Below, one piece after another: positions 6,906 to 15,913 of a stretch of 64,000 nucleotides of DNA (the first letter of the stretch is position 1; every line of letters starts with the position of its first letter). Made by a program: the position numbers and the translations under genes. This DNA comes from Acidulodesulfobacterium sp021802425 (GTDB lineage: Bacteria; SZUA-79; Acidulodesulfobacterales; Acidulodesulfobacteraceae). The stretch spans positions 1-64,000 of the forward strand of contig JAJZXJ010000009.1 in the NCBI GenBank assembly GCA_021802425.1, read 5' to 3'. The notes under the pieces were generated by a model. The model was given only the letters and a program-made list of their open reading frames with translations, was not told where the DNA came from and made no database searches.

Positions 6906-9047
6906 ATGAACGATATTAAGAATAAGAATAAAAATAAAAATAATAAAAATGCCGTTAATTCGGAAGGCGTTGAGGCAACTGAAGCGCAAATCTCCGTTTA
7001 CTGGAAGGAAGAATCGCCGGTCAGTCCATCCGTTAAATTTATCGCGCAGGCGAACATGGCCGATACTGATATCCGCGAACGCTTTAAGATGGAGAATTTT
7101 CCCGAATGTTTCAGAGAATATGCCGATATGCTTACATGGGATAAATACTGGCATACGACGCTCGACGCCGGCAATCCGCCTTTCTGGAAATGGTTTGTCG
7201 GCGGCAAAATAAACGCGTCCTATAACTGCATCGACAGGCATTTAGCAAAGTATAAAAATAAAGCCGCGTTTATCTTTGTACCCGAGCCGGAAGAGGAATC
7301 CCATATAGTAATTACATATCAGGAGCTTTATGCAAGGGTAAACGAATTTTCGGCGCTTTTACAGGATTTTGCCGGACTTAAAACGGGCGACAGAATAACT
7401 TTTCATCTTCCGATGGTCGCGGAGCTTCCGGTCAGCATGCTTGCGGCTGCAAGGCTCGGCATTATCCATTCCGAGGTTTATGGCGGTTTTAGCGGTCAAG
7501 CATGCGGCGACAGGATTGCCGATTCGGGAAGCAGGGTCCTTGTTACGATAGACGGCTACTACAGATCCGGCAACCTGATAGACCATAAAGCAAATGCCGA
7601 TATAGCGGCGGAAAGAGCAAAAAGCCTCGGTCAGCCCGTAGATAAGGTTCTTGTATGGAGGCGGTACCCGGGTAAATATGTTTCAAAATCTCCGATGGTA
7701 AAAGGCCGTGATTTTTTTATAGACGATGTCCTTAAAGATTTCCGCGGCAAATATATCGAACCCGTATCTTTGCCGGCAGAAGCGCCTTTGTTTATCATGT
7801 ACACCAGCGGGACGACGGGCAAGCCTAAGGGCGTGCAGCACAGTACGGGCGGATATTTATCATATGTTGCCGGCACCTCCAAATATATACAGGATATACA
7901 TCCCGAGGATGTGTACTGGTGTATGGCGGATATAGGCTGGATTACCGGCCATTCGTACATTGTTTACGGTCCGCTGGCATTGGCGGCGACAAGCATAATT
8001 TATGAAGGCGTGCCGACCTATCCCGATGCGGGCAGGGTATGGAGAATTGCGGAAAGACTTAATGTAAATATCTTTCACACCTCTCCCACATCCATCCGTA
8101 TGCTGCGAAAAACCGGCCCGGATGAGCCGAAGAAATATAACTATCATTTCAAGCATATGACGACGGTTGGGGAACCGATAGAGCCGGATGTATGGAAATG
8201 GTATTATGAAGTTGTGGGCAAGAAAGAGGCCGTTATCGTGGATACATGGTGGCAGACGGAAAACGGCGGTTTTCTGTGCAGCACTATTCCTGCTCTCGAG
8301 CCGATGAAGCCCGGAAGCGCCGGTCCCGGTTTGCCGGGCATATACCCCGTTATTTATGATGAAAACGGGGAAGAGGTTAAAGCTGGTTCGGGAAAGGCGG
8401 GGAATATATGCATAAGAAACCCGTGGCCCGGTATTATGCAAACGATTTGGGGCGATCCAGAGCGCTTTGTAAATACTTACTATTCAAAATACAATAAAAA
8501 TAAAGACAGTAAAGACTGGCGCGATTGGCCGTACTTCGCTGGCGACGGCGCCGTGGACGCTTATGACGGATATTATAGGATTTTAGGAAGAATAGACGAT
8601 GTAATAAATGTTTCGGGGCATCGTCTCGGAACAAAGGAACTGGAATCCGCGTGTTTAACCGTGCCTGAGGTAGCGGAAGCCGCTGCCGTGCCGGTTATAG
8701 ACGAAACAAAAGGCAGGGTTCCCGCCGTTTACATAACGCTCAAACCGGGTTTCGAGGATAAAGAACAGGAAGCTGTCCAAAAGGTGATTTTAACCATAGA
8801 AAAAGAGATTGGCAAGATAGCAAGGCCAAAGTATGTGTATATTGTCCCCGATATGCCCAAAACGCGTTCGGGTAAAATCATGCGCCGCGTGCTTTCCGCC
8901 ATACCGAATAAATTTGATATAGGGGATATTACAACGCTTGCCAATCCCGAAGCCGTGGAAAAGATTAGGCTGCTCGTGCAGGGGGAAGCGCCGGTTATAA
9001 CGCGGAAAAGGCCGGAAGATCTTGAACATTTTGGAGAGGAAAGATAA
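6906..9047 (+). CDS. acs: Acetyl-CoA synthetase (AMP-forming)
   Basis: The enzyme activates acetate to acetyl-CoA through acetyl-AMP. The P-loop-like YTSGTTGKPKGV lies near residues 298-309, and WWQTENGG, the domain-hinge GRIDDVINVSGHRLG and the acetylatable-lysine region TRSGKIMRR (about 656-664) are all present. The frame opens at 6840, but the ATG at 6906 has GAGGAG at the proper distance and leaves 713 residues, still longer than usual (about 650) because of a Lys/Asn-rich low-complexity N-terminus. nadA follows within 5 bp. Its position after the acetate transporter indicates an acetate-assimilation unit. Confidence 0.93.
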   Translation: MNDIKNKNKNKNNKNAVNSEGVEATEAQISVYWKEESPVSPSVKFIAQANMADTDIRERFKMENFPECFREYADMLTWDKYWHTTLDAGNPPFWKWFVGGKINASYNCIDRHLAKYKNKAAFIFVPEPEEESHIVITYQELYARVNEFSALLQDFAGLKTGDRITFHLPMVAELPVSMLAAARLGIIHSEVYGGFSGQACGDRIADSGSRVLVTIDGYYRSGNLIDHKANADIAAERAKSLGQPVDKVLVWRRYPGKYVSKSPMVKGRDFFIDDVLKDFRGKYIEPVSLPAEAPLFIMYTSGTTGKPKGVQHSTGGYLSYVAGTSKYIQDIHPEDVYWCMADIGWITGHSYIVYGPLALAATSIIYEGVPTYPDAGRVWRIAERLNVNIFHTSPTSIRMLRKTGPDEPKKYNYHFKHMTTVGEPIEPDVWKWYYEVVGKKEAVIVDTWWQTENGGFLCSTIPALEPMKPGSAGPGLPGIYPVIYDENGEEVKAGSGKAGNICIRNPWPGIMQTIWGDPERFVNTYYSKYNKNKDSKDWRDWPYFAGDGAVDAYDGYYRILGRIDDVINVSGHRLGTKELESACLTVPEVAEAAAVPVIDETKGRVPAVYITLKPGFEDKEQEAVQKVILTIEKEIGKIARPKYVYIVPDMPKTRSGKIMRRVLSAIPNKFDIGDITTLANPEAVEKIRLLVQGEAPVITRKRPEDLEHFGEER

Positions 9048-9051
9048 AAAA

Positions 9052-9978
9052 ATGATGAATACAGATGACAAAAACGATATAAAAACAAAACAGGGGACAA
9101 TAAAAGACCTGTTGAAAAAAAAGAATGCAATATTGCTGGCACATAATTACCAGAGGGAGGAGATTCAAGACATTGCCGATTTTCAAGGGGATTCATTGGA
9201 ACTTTCGATCAAGGCAAATAAAACCGATGCGGATATTATCGTATTTTGCGGAGTCAGATTTATGGCGGAAAGCGCCGCTATTATGAACCCGGATAAGATT
9301 GTTATTCTTCCGAACGAAAATGCCGGATGTCCGATGGTCGATATGATAACCGCCAAAGATATTATTAATTTAAAAAACGATTATCCGGGCGCCCCCGTTG
9401 TCGCCTATGTGAATACATCGGCCGAATGCAAAGCGGTTTCCGATATATGCTGCACCTCTGCCAATGCGGTTAAGGTAGTGAATTCTTTGCCCGGGAAGAG
9501 GGTACTAATGGTTCCGGATAAAAATTTGGGAAGCTATGTGCAAAGATTTACCGATAAAGAAGTAATAAGCTGGCCGGGATATTGCCCTCCTCACAAAAGA
9601 ACCACGCCCGAAGATATTAAAACTCTCAAGGAAAAGTATCCCGGAGCCGTGTTCGTAGCCCACCCCGAATCGACTCCCGAAACCATCGATGTTGCGGATC
9701 ATGTTTCTTCAACCTCCGGTATGTATAAGTTTGTCCGTGAATCTAATGCAAAATATTTTATCATCGGGACGGAACAGGGCATAATGTATAAAATGAAAAA
9801 GGAGAATCCCGATAAGGTTTTTATTTCATCGAACAAAGGTCTTATCTGTCCGAATATGAAAAGAACCCATCTGGAAGATGTTATAGCCTCTTTGGCAAAT
9901 ATGAAGAATATTATTAGAATTTCCGAGGATATCAGAATTCAAGCAAGAAAATCTATTGAAAATATGCTTGCCCTTTAG
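9052..9978 (+). CDS. nadA: Quinolinate synthase
   Basis: NadA condenses iminoaspartate with dihydroxyacetone phosphate to quinolinate in NAD synthesis, using a [4Fe-4S] cluster. The three expected ligands are visible: C93 in AGCPM, C178 in WPGYCPPH and C266 in CPNMK. Length (308 residues) is normal. In-frame TTG at 9022 lies within acs; the ATG at 9052 (with another at 9055) has a GGAGAGGAA site just upstream, so I chose it. It is probably co-transcribed with acs. No nadB or nadC is seen. Confidence 0.94.
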   Translation: MMNTDDKNDIKTKQGTIKDLLKKKNAILLAHNYQREEIQDIADFQGDSLELSIKANKTDADIIVFCGVRFMAESAAIMNPDKIVILPNENAGCPMVDMITAKDIINLKNDYPGAPVVAYVNTSAECKAVSDICCTSANAVKVVNSLPGKRVLMVPDKNLGSYVQRFTDKEVISWPGYCPPHKRTTPEDIKTLKEKYPGAVFVAHPESTPETIDVADHVSSTSGMYKFVRESNAKYFIIGTEQGIMYKMKKENPDKVFISSNKGLICPNMKRTHLEDVIASLANMKNIIRISEDIRIQARKSIENMLAL

Positions 9979-10049
9979 TATAATGTTATCCTTTAATATC
10001 TTTAATATATACATAAAAATTTTATACCAAATTTTAAAGGGCGCGATAT

Positions 10050-10922
10050 ATCAAAATTAAAAGCTTAGATTTTCAACATTTAATATTTAAACTCCAAAAT
10101 TTTTGGTCCGATTTTGGGTGCGTTATTCTCCAACCCCTTGATATGGAAGTTGGAGCCGCCACTTTTTCGCCTTATACATTTCTCAGGTGCTTAAAGGGGG
10201 ATGACTGGAGAGTTGCTTATGTTCAGCCTTCAAGAAGGCCCACCGACGGAAGATACGGCCAAAACCCTAACAGGCTCGGGAGATACTATCAGTTTCAGGT
10301 TATTATTCAGCCCTACATAAAAAGTATTCAGGAGATTTACCTCAAAAGTTTAGAGCGTGTCGGAATTAATCCGGATATGCACGATATAAGGTTTGTAGAG
10401 GACGATTGGGAATCTCCGACTTTGGGAGCATGGGGTCTCGGCTGGGAGGTCTGGCTTGACGGTATGGAAATTACCCAGTTTACTTATTTTCAGCAGATTG
10501 GCGGCATCACTCTTATTAAACCCGCGGTTGAAATAACCTACGGATTAGAAAGAATAGCAATGTATCTTCAGGATAAAGACAATGTTTTTGATTTGCAGTG
10601 GAACCAAAATCTGAAATACGGCGATATTCATAAAGATGACGAGCTTCAGTTTTCTACATACAGCTTTGAATTTGCGGACGGAAAAACATTATTTTCGCTT
10701 TTCGATATTTATGAAAAGGAATCGAAAAAACTTCTTTCGTTAGAAAATATGAAGCTCATTAAACCCGCCTATGAATATTGCCTCAAGTGTTCCCATGTTT
10801 TTAATTTACTGGACGCAAGAGGACTTATAAGCGTTTCCGAAAGGATGAATTATATATTAAGGGTGAGAAGTTTGGCCGAGGGCTGTGCTAAACTTTACAC
10901 AAAAAAAGATGATGTTGAATAA
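10050..10922 (+). CDS. glyQ: Glycyl-tRNA synthetase alpha subunit (non-NUG start)
   Basis: The catalytic subunit of the alpha2beta2 GlyRS. From the first ATG (10143) the protein would lack about 31 conserved N-terminal residues, yet the upstream frame reads FQHLIFKLQNFWSDFGCVIL followed by QPLDMEVGA, the normal GlyQ start region. The frame is closed by TAA at 10035, and no ATG, GTG or TTG lies between. ATC at 10050 (8 bases after AAAGGG) or ATT at 10056 are the candidates; I used 10050, giving 290 residues, the family length. Motif-2 region FVEDDWESPTLGAWG and TYGLERIAMYLQ are intact. glyS follows. Confidence 0.9.
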   Translation: MKIKSLDFQHLIFKLQNFWSDFGCVILQPLDMEVGAATFSPYTFLRCLKGDDWRVAYVQPSRRPTDGRYGQNPNRLGRYYQFQVIIQPYIKSIQEIYLKSLERVGINPDMHDIRFVEDDWESPTLGAWGLGWEVWLDGMEITQFTYFQQIGGITLIKPAVEITYGLERIAMYLQDKDNVFDLQWNQNLKYGDIHKDDELQFSTYSFEFADGKTLFSLFDIYEKESKKLLSLENMKLIKPAYEYCLKCSHVFNLLDARGLISVSERMNYILRVRSLAEGCAKLYTKKDDVE

Positions 10923-10987
10923 AATAGATCCGGATTTGCAAGTTTTATTTTTAAGTTTAACCGTAACATTTAAATGGTTATGATACC

Positions 10988-13138
10988 GTGAGCGAATATT
11001 TATTAGAAATCGGTTCGGGAGAACTCCCTTACGGCGAGGTAAGGGCTATTCCTGCCGCACTTTCGGACAGCCTTCAAAGTTTTTTTGAAAAAGATTTGTC
11101 GCTTCCTGAAAAGCCCGCTATCCAATCGTTTTCGACGCCGAGGCGCGTCGTTGTTTTCATTAAGCGCCTGCCTTTAAAGTCGCTTGATAGAGAAACCGAG
11201 ATAGTAGGCCCCCCTTTAAATATATCTTACCACGGGGATTTGCCGGCGTTGCCTTTAACTCAATTCATGAAAAAAAACGGGATTTTAAACCATAAAAAGC
11301 TATATGTGATTCACCAAAAAAAAGGACCTTATGTAGCTTATAAAAAGATTATAAAAGGAAGATTATTAAAAGACCTGTTAAGCGAAAACATTCCAAATAT
11401 TATTACTAATCTCCCTTTTAAGAAGTCTATGTTCTGGCTAAATAAAGATGTTCGTTATCCAAGACCGGTTTTATGGATTTTGTCGCTTTTCGACGGGAAA
11501 CCCCTTAGATTTTATTACGGGGATATTAAAGCGGGGGATTACACCTATCTTATAAGAAACGGGTCATATAAAACATCATATACGAGAGTCAATAATTCAA
11601 AGGATTATTTTAAATTGATTTCTTCAAGCGGGATTATTTTAGAAAATGGACATAGAAGGTTATTTATAGAAAAAGAACTTGAGATTATCGCCGGAAAATT
11701 AAAATTAGACATAGCCGAATATGAAGATGATTTTATGGATGAAATCGTCGGGCTGACCGAAACGCCGCATGCAATCACAGGCAATTTTGACAAAAAATTC
11801 CTGTCCATTCCCGAAGAGCTTTTATCGATAGTTATGCGCAAACATCAGAGGTTTTTTCCTTTAAAAAATAAGGATGATTCGGTAAAAAGCGGAGCTAATT
11901 TGGCGCCCTCTTTTATAGGCATTGCAAATATTTCAATTTGGCAAATAAATAAAAATAGAGAGGAAACAGAAAATAACATTCGTTCCGGTTATTCGAAGGT
12001 TTTGGGGGCAAGGCTTGCCGATGCGGATTTTTTTTATAAAGAAGACATCAAACATCCTCTTTCGTATTTTGTGGAAAAGACTAAGGATATTCTATTTTAT
12101 GAAGGTTTAGGTTCATATTTTGATAAAACGGAAAGAATAAAGGAATTAGGCTTATTCATAGCTAAAGAATGCGATTTTACCGAAAATGACGCATTGCAAT
12201 TTAACCGTGCGGCAAACCTGTTAAAATTTGACCTTGCAACCCATGTCGTATATGAATTTCCGGAGATGCAGGGAATAGCGGGCAAAATTTATGCAAAAAG
12301 GGCAAAAGAAGAGGGAGACGTATGCCTTGCAATAGAGGAGCATTATTACCCGATAGTTAAATCTAAAAAAAGGATTTTACCTTCCAATGATTTATCGGCT
12401 TTATGCTCTTTGTCCGATAAATTTGACACCATTTTTTCGTTTGTAATGCTGAAAAAGCTTCCTACCGGCGAATCCGATCCTTTTTATTTAAGAAGAGCTA
12501 TGATAGGAATAATAGAAATTATTCTGGAAAAAAAATATATTATTCGGATGGGGCATGTTTTTGATTTTTACTTCGATAATTTTTTTAAGGAGAGAAAAGG
12601 AAAAGTTAATTTAAATGAATTAAAAGCCTCCTTTATTAATTTTGCAAATACAAGATTTAAAAATTTTCTTATGTCTTTGTCTTCGGAATATAAACCGGAT
12701 GCAATAACATCCGTAATTAGAGAAGACGGCGGCTACGATTTTTATACATCATATTTAAAAACAGATTTCATTTCCAAACATAAGCTGCATGAGGAACTTT
12801 ACGAATTGTCGCAGGCGTATAAACGAATTAACAATATTACCTTAAGTTACGGCAATATTTTAGATTTTGACATTAGCAAACTTGTTTTGCAGGACGAAAT
12901 TCATCTTTATAAAACATTTGAGGCCGTTCGACGGGATACCGTTTCTTTTTTGAAAAAAAATGACTATTATAAGGTCATGAATCATTTTTATACCCTCGTA
13001 AAACCGATTAACGATTTTTTTGACGGGGTTTTGGTATTAACCGATGATGCAGCCGTTAAAAATTCGAGGCTTGGACTGTTGAACAACATTTTAAATCTGC
13101 TAAAAAATCTGTGCGATTTCTCAAAATTGTCTTACTAA
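10988..13138 (+). CDS. glyS: Glycyl-tRNA synthetase beta subunit
   Basis: The 716-residue beta subunit starts with the family signature LLEIGSGELP (usually LLEIGTEELP). Conserved blocks include TPRR, LPFKKSMFW, FMDEIVGLTETPHAI (usually EVxxLVEWP) and the HD-like region with EEHYYP and SDKFDT. It binds tRNA and is needed with GlyQ for activity. The start is GTG at 10988; no strong Shine-Dalgarno is visible. It follows glyQ by 65 bp. A short ATTCCTG...CAGGAAT inverted repeat follows the stop. Confidence 0.93.
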   Translation: MSEYLLEIGSGELPYGEVRAIPAALSDSLQSFFEKDLSLPEKPAIQSFSTPRRVVVFIKRLPLKSLDRETEIVGPPLNISYHGDLPALPLTQFMKKNGILNHKKLYVIHQKKGPYVAYKKIIKGRLLKDLLSENIPNIITNLPFKKSMFWLNKDVRYPRPVLWILSLFDGKPLRFYYGDIKAGDYTYLIRNGSYKTSYTRVNNSKDYFKLISSSGIILENGHRRLFIEKELEIIAGKLKLDIAEYEDDFMDEIVGLTETPHAITGNFDKKFLSIPEELLSIVMRKHQRFFPLKNKDDSVKSGANLAPSFIGIANISIWQINKNREETENNIRSGYSKVLGARLADADFFYKEDIKHPLSYFVEKTKDILFYEGLGSYFDKTERIKELGLFIAKECDFTENDALQFNRAANLLKFDLATHVVYEFPEMQGIAGKIYAKRAKEEGDVCLAIEEHYYPIVKSKKRILPSNDLSALCSLSDKFDTIFSFVMLKKLPTGESDPFYLRRAMIGIIEIILEKKYIIRMGHVFDFYFDNFFKERKGKVNLNELKASFINFANTRFKNFLMSLSSEYKPDAITSVIREDGGYDFYTSYLKTDFISKHKLHEELYELSQAYKRINNITLSYGNILDFDISKLVLQDEIHLYKTFEAVRRDTVSFLKKNDYYKVMNHFYTLVKPINDFFDGVLVLTDDAAVKNSRLGLLNNILNLLKNLCDFSKLSY

Positions 13139-13145
13139 TTGCGTA

Positions 13146-13165
13146 ATTCCTGTTTGTGCAGGAAT
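13146..13165. repeat. Short inverted repeat after glyS
   Basis: ATTCCTG and CAGGAAT flank a 6-nt loop. There is no T tract, so it is more like a remnant of the ATTCC...GGAAT repeat family seen elsewhere in the window than a terminator. Confidence 0.45.
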
Positions 13166-13244
13166 GGCTGGTCAAAAATATTCTATTTATATTTATTTTA
13201 TATTATAAAAATTATAAAAAATTACATTTTGGTTGGAGGATGTT

Positions 13245-15896
13245 ATGGCTAAGTATGTCTATTTTTTTGGAAATAAGGATGCCGACGGCAAAGGTTCGAT
13301 GAAAAATCTTTTAGGAGGAAAAGGAGCGGGACTTGCCGAGATGACCAATATCGGTATAAGGGTGCCGGCAGGTTTTACTATTACAACGGAGGTTTGTACA
13401 TATTATTATGAACATAATAAAAAATACCCTGAAGAGTTAAGGAGCGAAGTTAACGGCGGACTCAAAATAATTGAAGAAGCTATGGGCGCAAGATTCGGCG
13501 ATACATTAAATCCTCTTTTGGTCTCCGTTAGAAGCGGTGCAAGAATTTCCATGCCGGGTATGATGGACACGGTTCTTAATTTAGGATTAAATGATGAAAC
13601 GATTAAAGGGCTTATAAATAAATCTGGAAATGAAAGATTTGCTTATGATACATACAGAAGATTTATCCAGATGTTTTCGAATGTGGTTTTGGGTATAGAT
13701 TCAAGCATTATGGAGTCCATTCTCGAAAAGAAAAAGAAAGAAAGGAATGTTAAAAACGATAACGAGCTTGGTGCAGGAGATCTCAAAAGCCTTGTTCACG
13801 AGTTCAAGGATGTGGTTAAAAAAGAAAAAGGCACAGCTTTTCCCGACGATCCCGAGACGCAGCTGTGGATGGGAATATCGGCGGTATTTGAATCATGGAA
13901 TGTGCCCAGGGCTATTACTTACAGAAAACTTAACAAAATTCCGGAAGATTGGGGGACGGCCGTAAATGTCGTTTCTATGGTATATGGAAACATGGGGAAT
14001 TCTTCGGCAACCGGCGTCGCTTTTACAAGAAACCCGTCAACGGGAGAAAACGGGTTTTACGGGGAATACCTTATAAACGCTCAGGGAGAGGATGTTGTTG
14101 CCGGAATCAGGACTCCCCAGCCTATAAACGAGATCTCGAAGAAAAACCCGGACGATGTTTCGCTTGAACATGCCATGCCTTCGGTATTTAAAGACCTCTT
14201 AGAATATGCGGCGCTTTTGGAAAAACATTATAAAGATATGCTTGATTTAGAATTTACGATACAGGAAGGCGTCCTTTATATGCTTCAGGTTCGAACAGGT
14301 AAGAGAACTGCTAAGGCTGCCGTGAAAATAGCCGTAGATATGGAAAAAGAGGGCATGATAGATAAAAAAACCGCTATACTAAGGATAGATCCCAACTCCA
14401 TTGCCCAATTAATGTATCCCACGGTAGATGCAAAGTCTAAAAAGGATGTTTTGGCAAAAGGGCTGCCGGCATCTCCGGGCGCCGCAAGCGGAGAAGTTGT
14501 TTTTTCGGCGGAGGAAGCGGAAGATGAGACAAAAAAAGGGAAAAAAGTAATATTAGTCAGGATGGAAACCTCGCCCGAAGATATTCACGGAATGAGCGTT
14601 GCGGAAGGAATCCTTACGGCAAGAGGCGGAATGACTTCCCATGCGGCCGTCGTTGCAAGGGGAATGGGAAAATGCGCTATAACAGGCTGTTCTTCTCTTG
14701 AAATAAATGAAAAAAGGGGTGAAATAATCGTTGGAAACAGAACGGTAAAAAGGGGCGATGTTATAACCCTGAACGGCGTAAGCGGTGAAGTTTATTCGGG
14801 ATATGTGAATATGGTGACGCCAGAGATAAACGAGGATTTTATAACTATAATGAATTTTGCAAATGAATTCAGAAAATTAAGAATAAGGGCAAATGCCGAT
14901 ACCCCGGAAGATGCTAAAGTTGCCAGAAATTACGGGGCGGAAGGAATCGGACTTTGCAGGACGGAGCATATGTTTTTTAAAGGCGACAGAATAAAAGCCG
15001 TTCGGGAAATGATACTTGCAGGTACGGTGATCGAGAGGCAAAAAGCCCTGAACAAGCTATTGCCGATGCAAAAGTCTGATTTTATAGAGCTATACAATGA
15101 AATGAAAGGATATTCCGTTAACATCCGTTTGCTTGATCCGCCGCTCCATGAATTTTTGCCGAAAACGGACCAGGAGATAAAAGAGCTCGCAGATATTATG
15201 AATGTGCCGTATGAAAGGTTAAAGACAAAGGTCATATCGCTTCATGAGGTCAACCCTATGCTTGGACACAGGGGGTGCAGGCTTGGGGTGAGTTATCCGG
15301 AGATTTATGAAATGCAGGTTCAGGCTATTATGGAAGCGGCGTGTGAATTCCATAAAGGCGGAAATGTTATAATACCCGAAATTATGATTCCGGTCGTCGG
15401 TATTTATGAAGAAATAAAATTGCTAAAGGAATTAGTCGTTAAAAAAGCCAATGATGTTATGTCAAGTTACGGAGTCAGGTTTAACTTTCTTGTGGGAACC
15501 ATGATTGAACTTCCCAGGGCATGCATGGTTGCGGATGAGATTGCAAAAGAGGCGGAGTTTTTCTCGTTTGGAACAAACGACTTGACGCAGACCGTTTTTG
15601 GCTTTTCAAGAGACGATATAGGTTCATTTTTACCTGATTATTTAAATAAAAATATCTTAAAGACCGACCCGTTTATCGAGCTTGATAGAAACGGCGTAGG
15701 CGAACTTATGAAGATTGCGGTGCAGAAGGGAACAGGGACAAGGCCTGATATTAAACTCGGAATATGCGGAGAACACGGTGGAGATCCCGGTTCCATCGAA
15801 TTTTGCCACAGACTGAAACTTAATTATGTCAGCTGCTCTCCATATAGAGTTCCCGTTGCTATTATTTCCGCCGCTCACGCAGCGCTTAAAAATTAG
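13245..15896 (+). CDS. ppdK: Pyruvate, phosphate dikinase
   Basis: PPDK interconverts pyruvate, ATP and phosphate with phosphoenolpyruvate, AMP and pyrophosphate. The 883-residue protein has the ATP-grasp N-terminus (LGGKGAGLAEM, VSVRSGARISMPGMMDTVLN), the phospho-carrier H466 in GGMTSHAAV, and the PEP/pyruvate barrel with FGTNDLTQ and catalytic C841 in GICGEHGGDP. The frame includes a TTG at 13233, but GGAGG at 13235-13239 marks the ATG at 13245 as start. In this acetate-using context it likely serves gluconeogenesis. Confidence 0.96.
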   Translation: MAKYVYFFGNKDADGKGSMKNLLGGKGAGLAEMTNIGIRVPAGFTITTEVCTYYYEHNKKYPEELRSEVNGGLKIIEEAMGARFGDTLNPLLVSVRSGARISMPGMMDTVLNLGLNDETIKGLINKSGNERFAYDTYRRFIQMFSNVVLGIDSSIMESILEKKKKERNVKNDNELGAGDLKSLVHEFKDVVKKEKGTAFPDDPETQLWMGISAVFESWNVPRAITYRKLNKIPEDWGTAVNVVSMVYGNMGNSSATGVAFTRNPSTGENGFYGEYLINAQGEDVVAGIRTPQPINEISKKNPDDVSLEHAMPSVFKDLLEYAALLEKHYKDMLDLEFTIQEGVLYMLQVRTGKRTAKAAVKIAVDMEKEGMIDKKTAILRIDPNSIAQLMYPTVDAKSKKDVLAKGLPASPGAASGEVVFSAEEAEDETKKGKKVILVRMETSPEDIHGMSVAEGILTARGGMTSHAAVVARGMGKCAITGCSSLEINEKRGEIIVGNRTVKRGDVITLNGVSGEVYSGYVNMVTPEINEDFITIMNFANEFRKLRIRANADTPEDAKVARNYGAEGIGLCRTEHMFFKGDRIKAVREMILAGTVIERQKALNKLLPMQKSDFIELYNEMKGYSVNIRLLDPPLHEFLPKTDQEIKELADIMNVPYERLKTKVISLHEVNPMLGHRGCRLGVSYPEIYEMQVQAIMEAACEFHKGGNVIIPEIMIPVVGIYEEIKLLKELVVKKANDVMSSYGVRFNFLVGTMIELPRACMVADEIAKEAEFFSFGTNDLTQTVFGFSRDDIGSFLPDYLNKNILKTDPFIELDRNGVGELMKIAVQKGTGTRPDIKLGICGEHGGDPGSIEFCHRLKLNYVSCSPYRVPVAIISAAHAALKN

Positions 15897-15913
15897 GATT
15901 TTAGGATTTAAAG

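Noticed and set aside
6753..8634. Several long minus-strand frames opposite acs
   Set aside because: They are antisense shadows of a GC-richer gene; no start signals and no protein-like composition.
9172..9220. Possible loss of a NadA cluster cysteine at HPES (residues 204-207)
   Set aside because: The three ligands with the right spacing are C93, C178 and C266; the HPE(C/S) position is not one of them.
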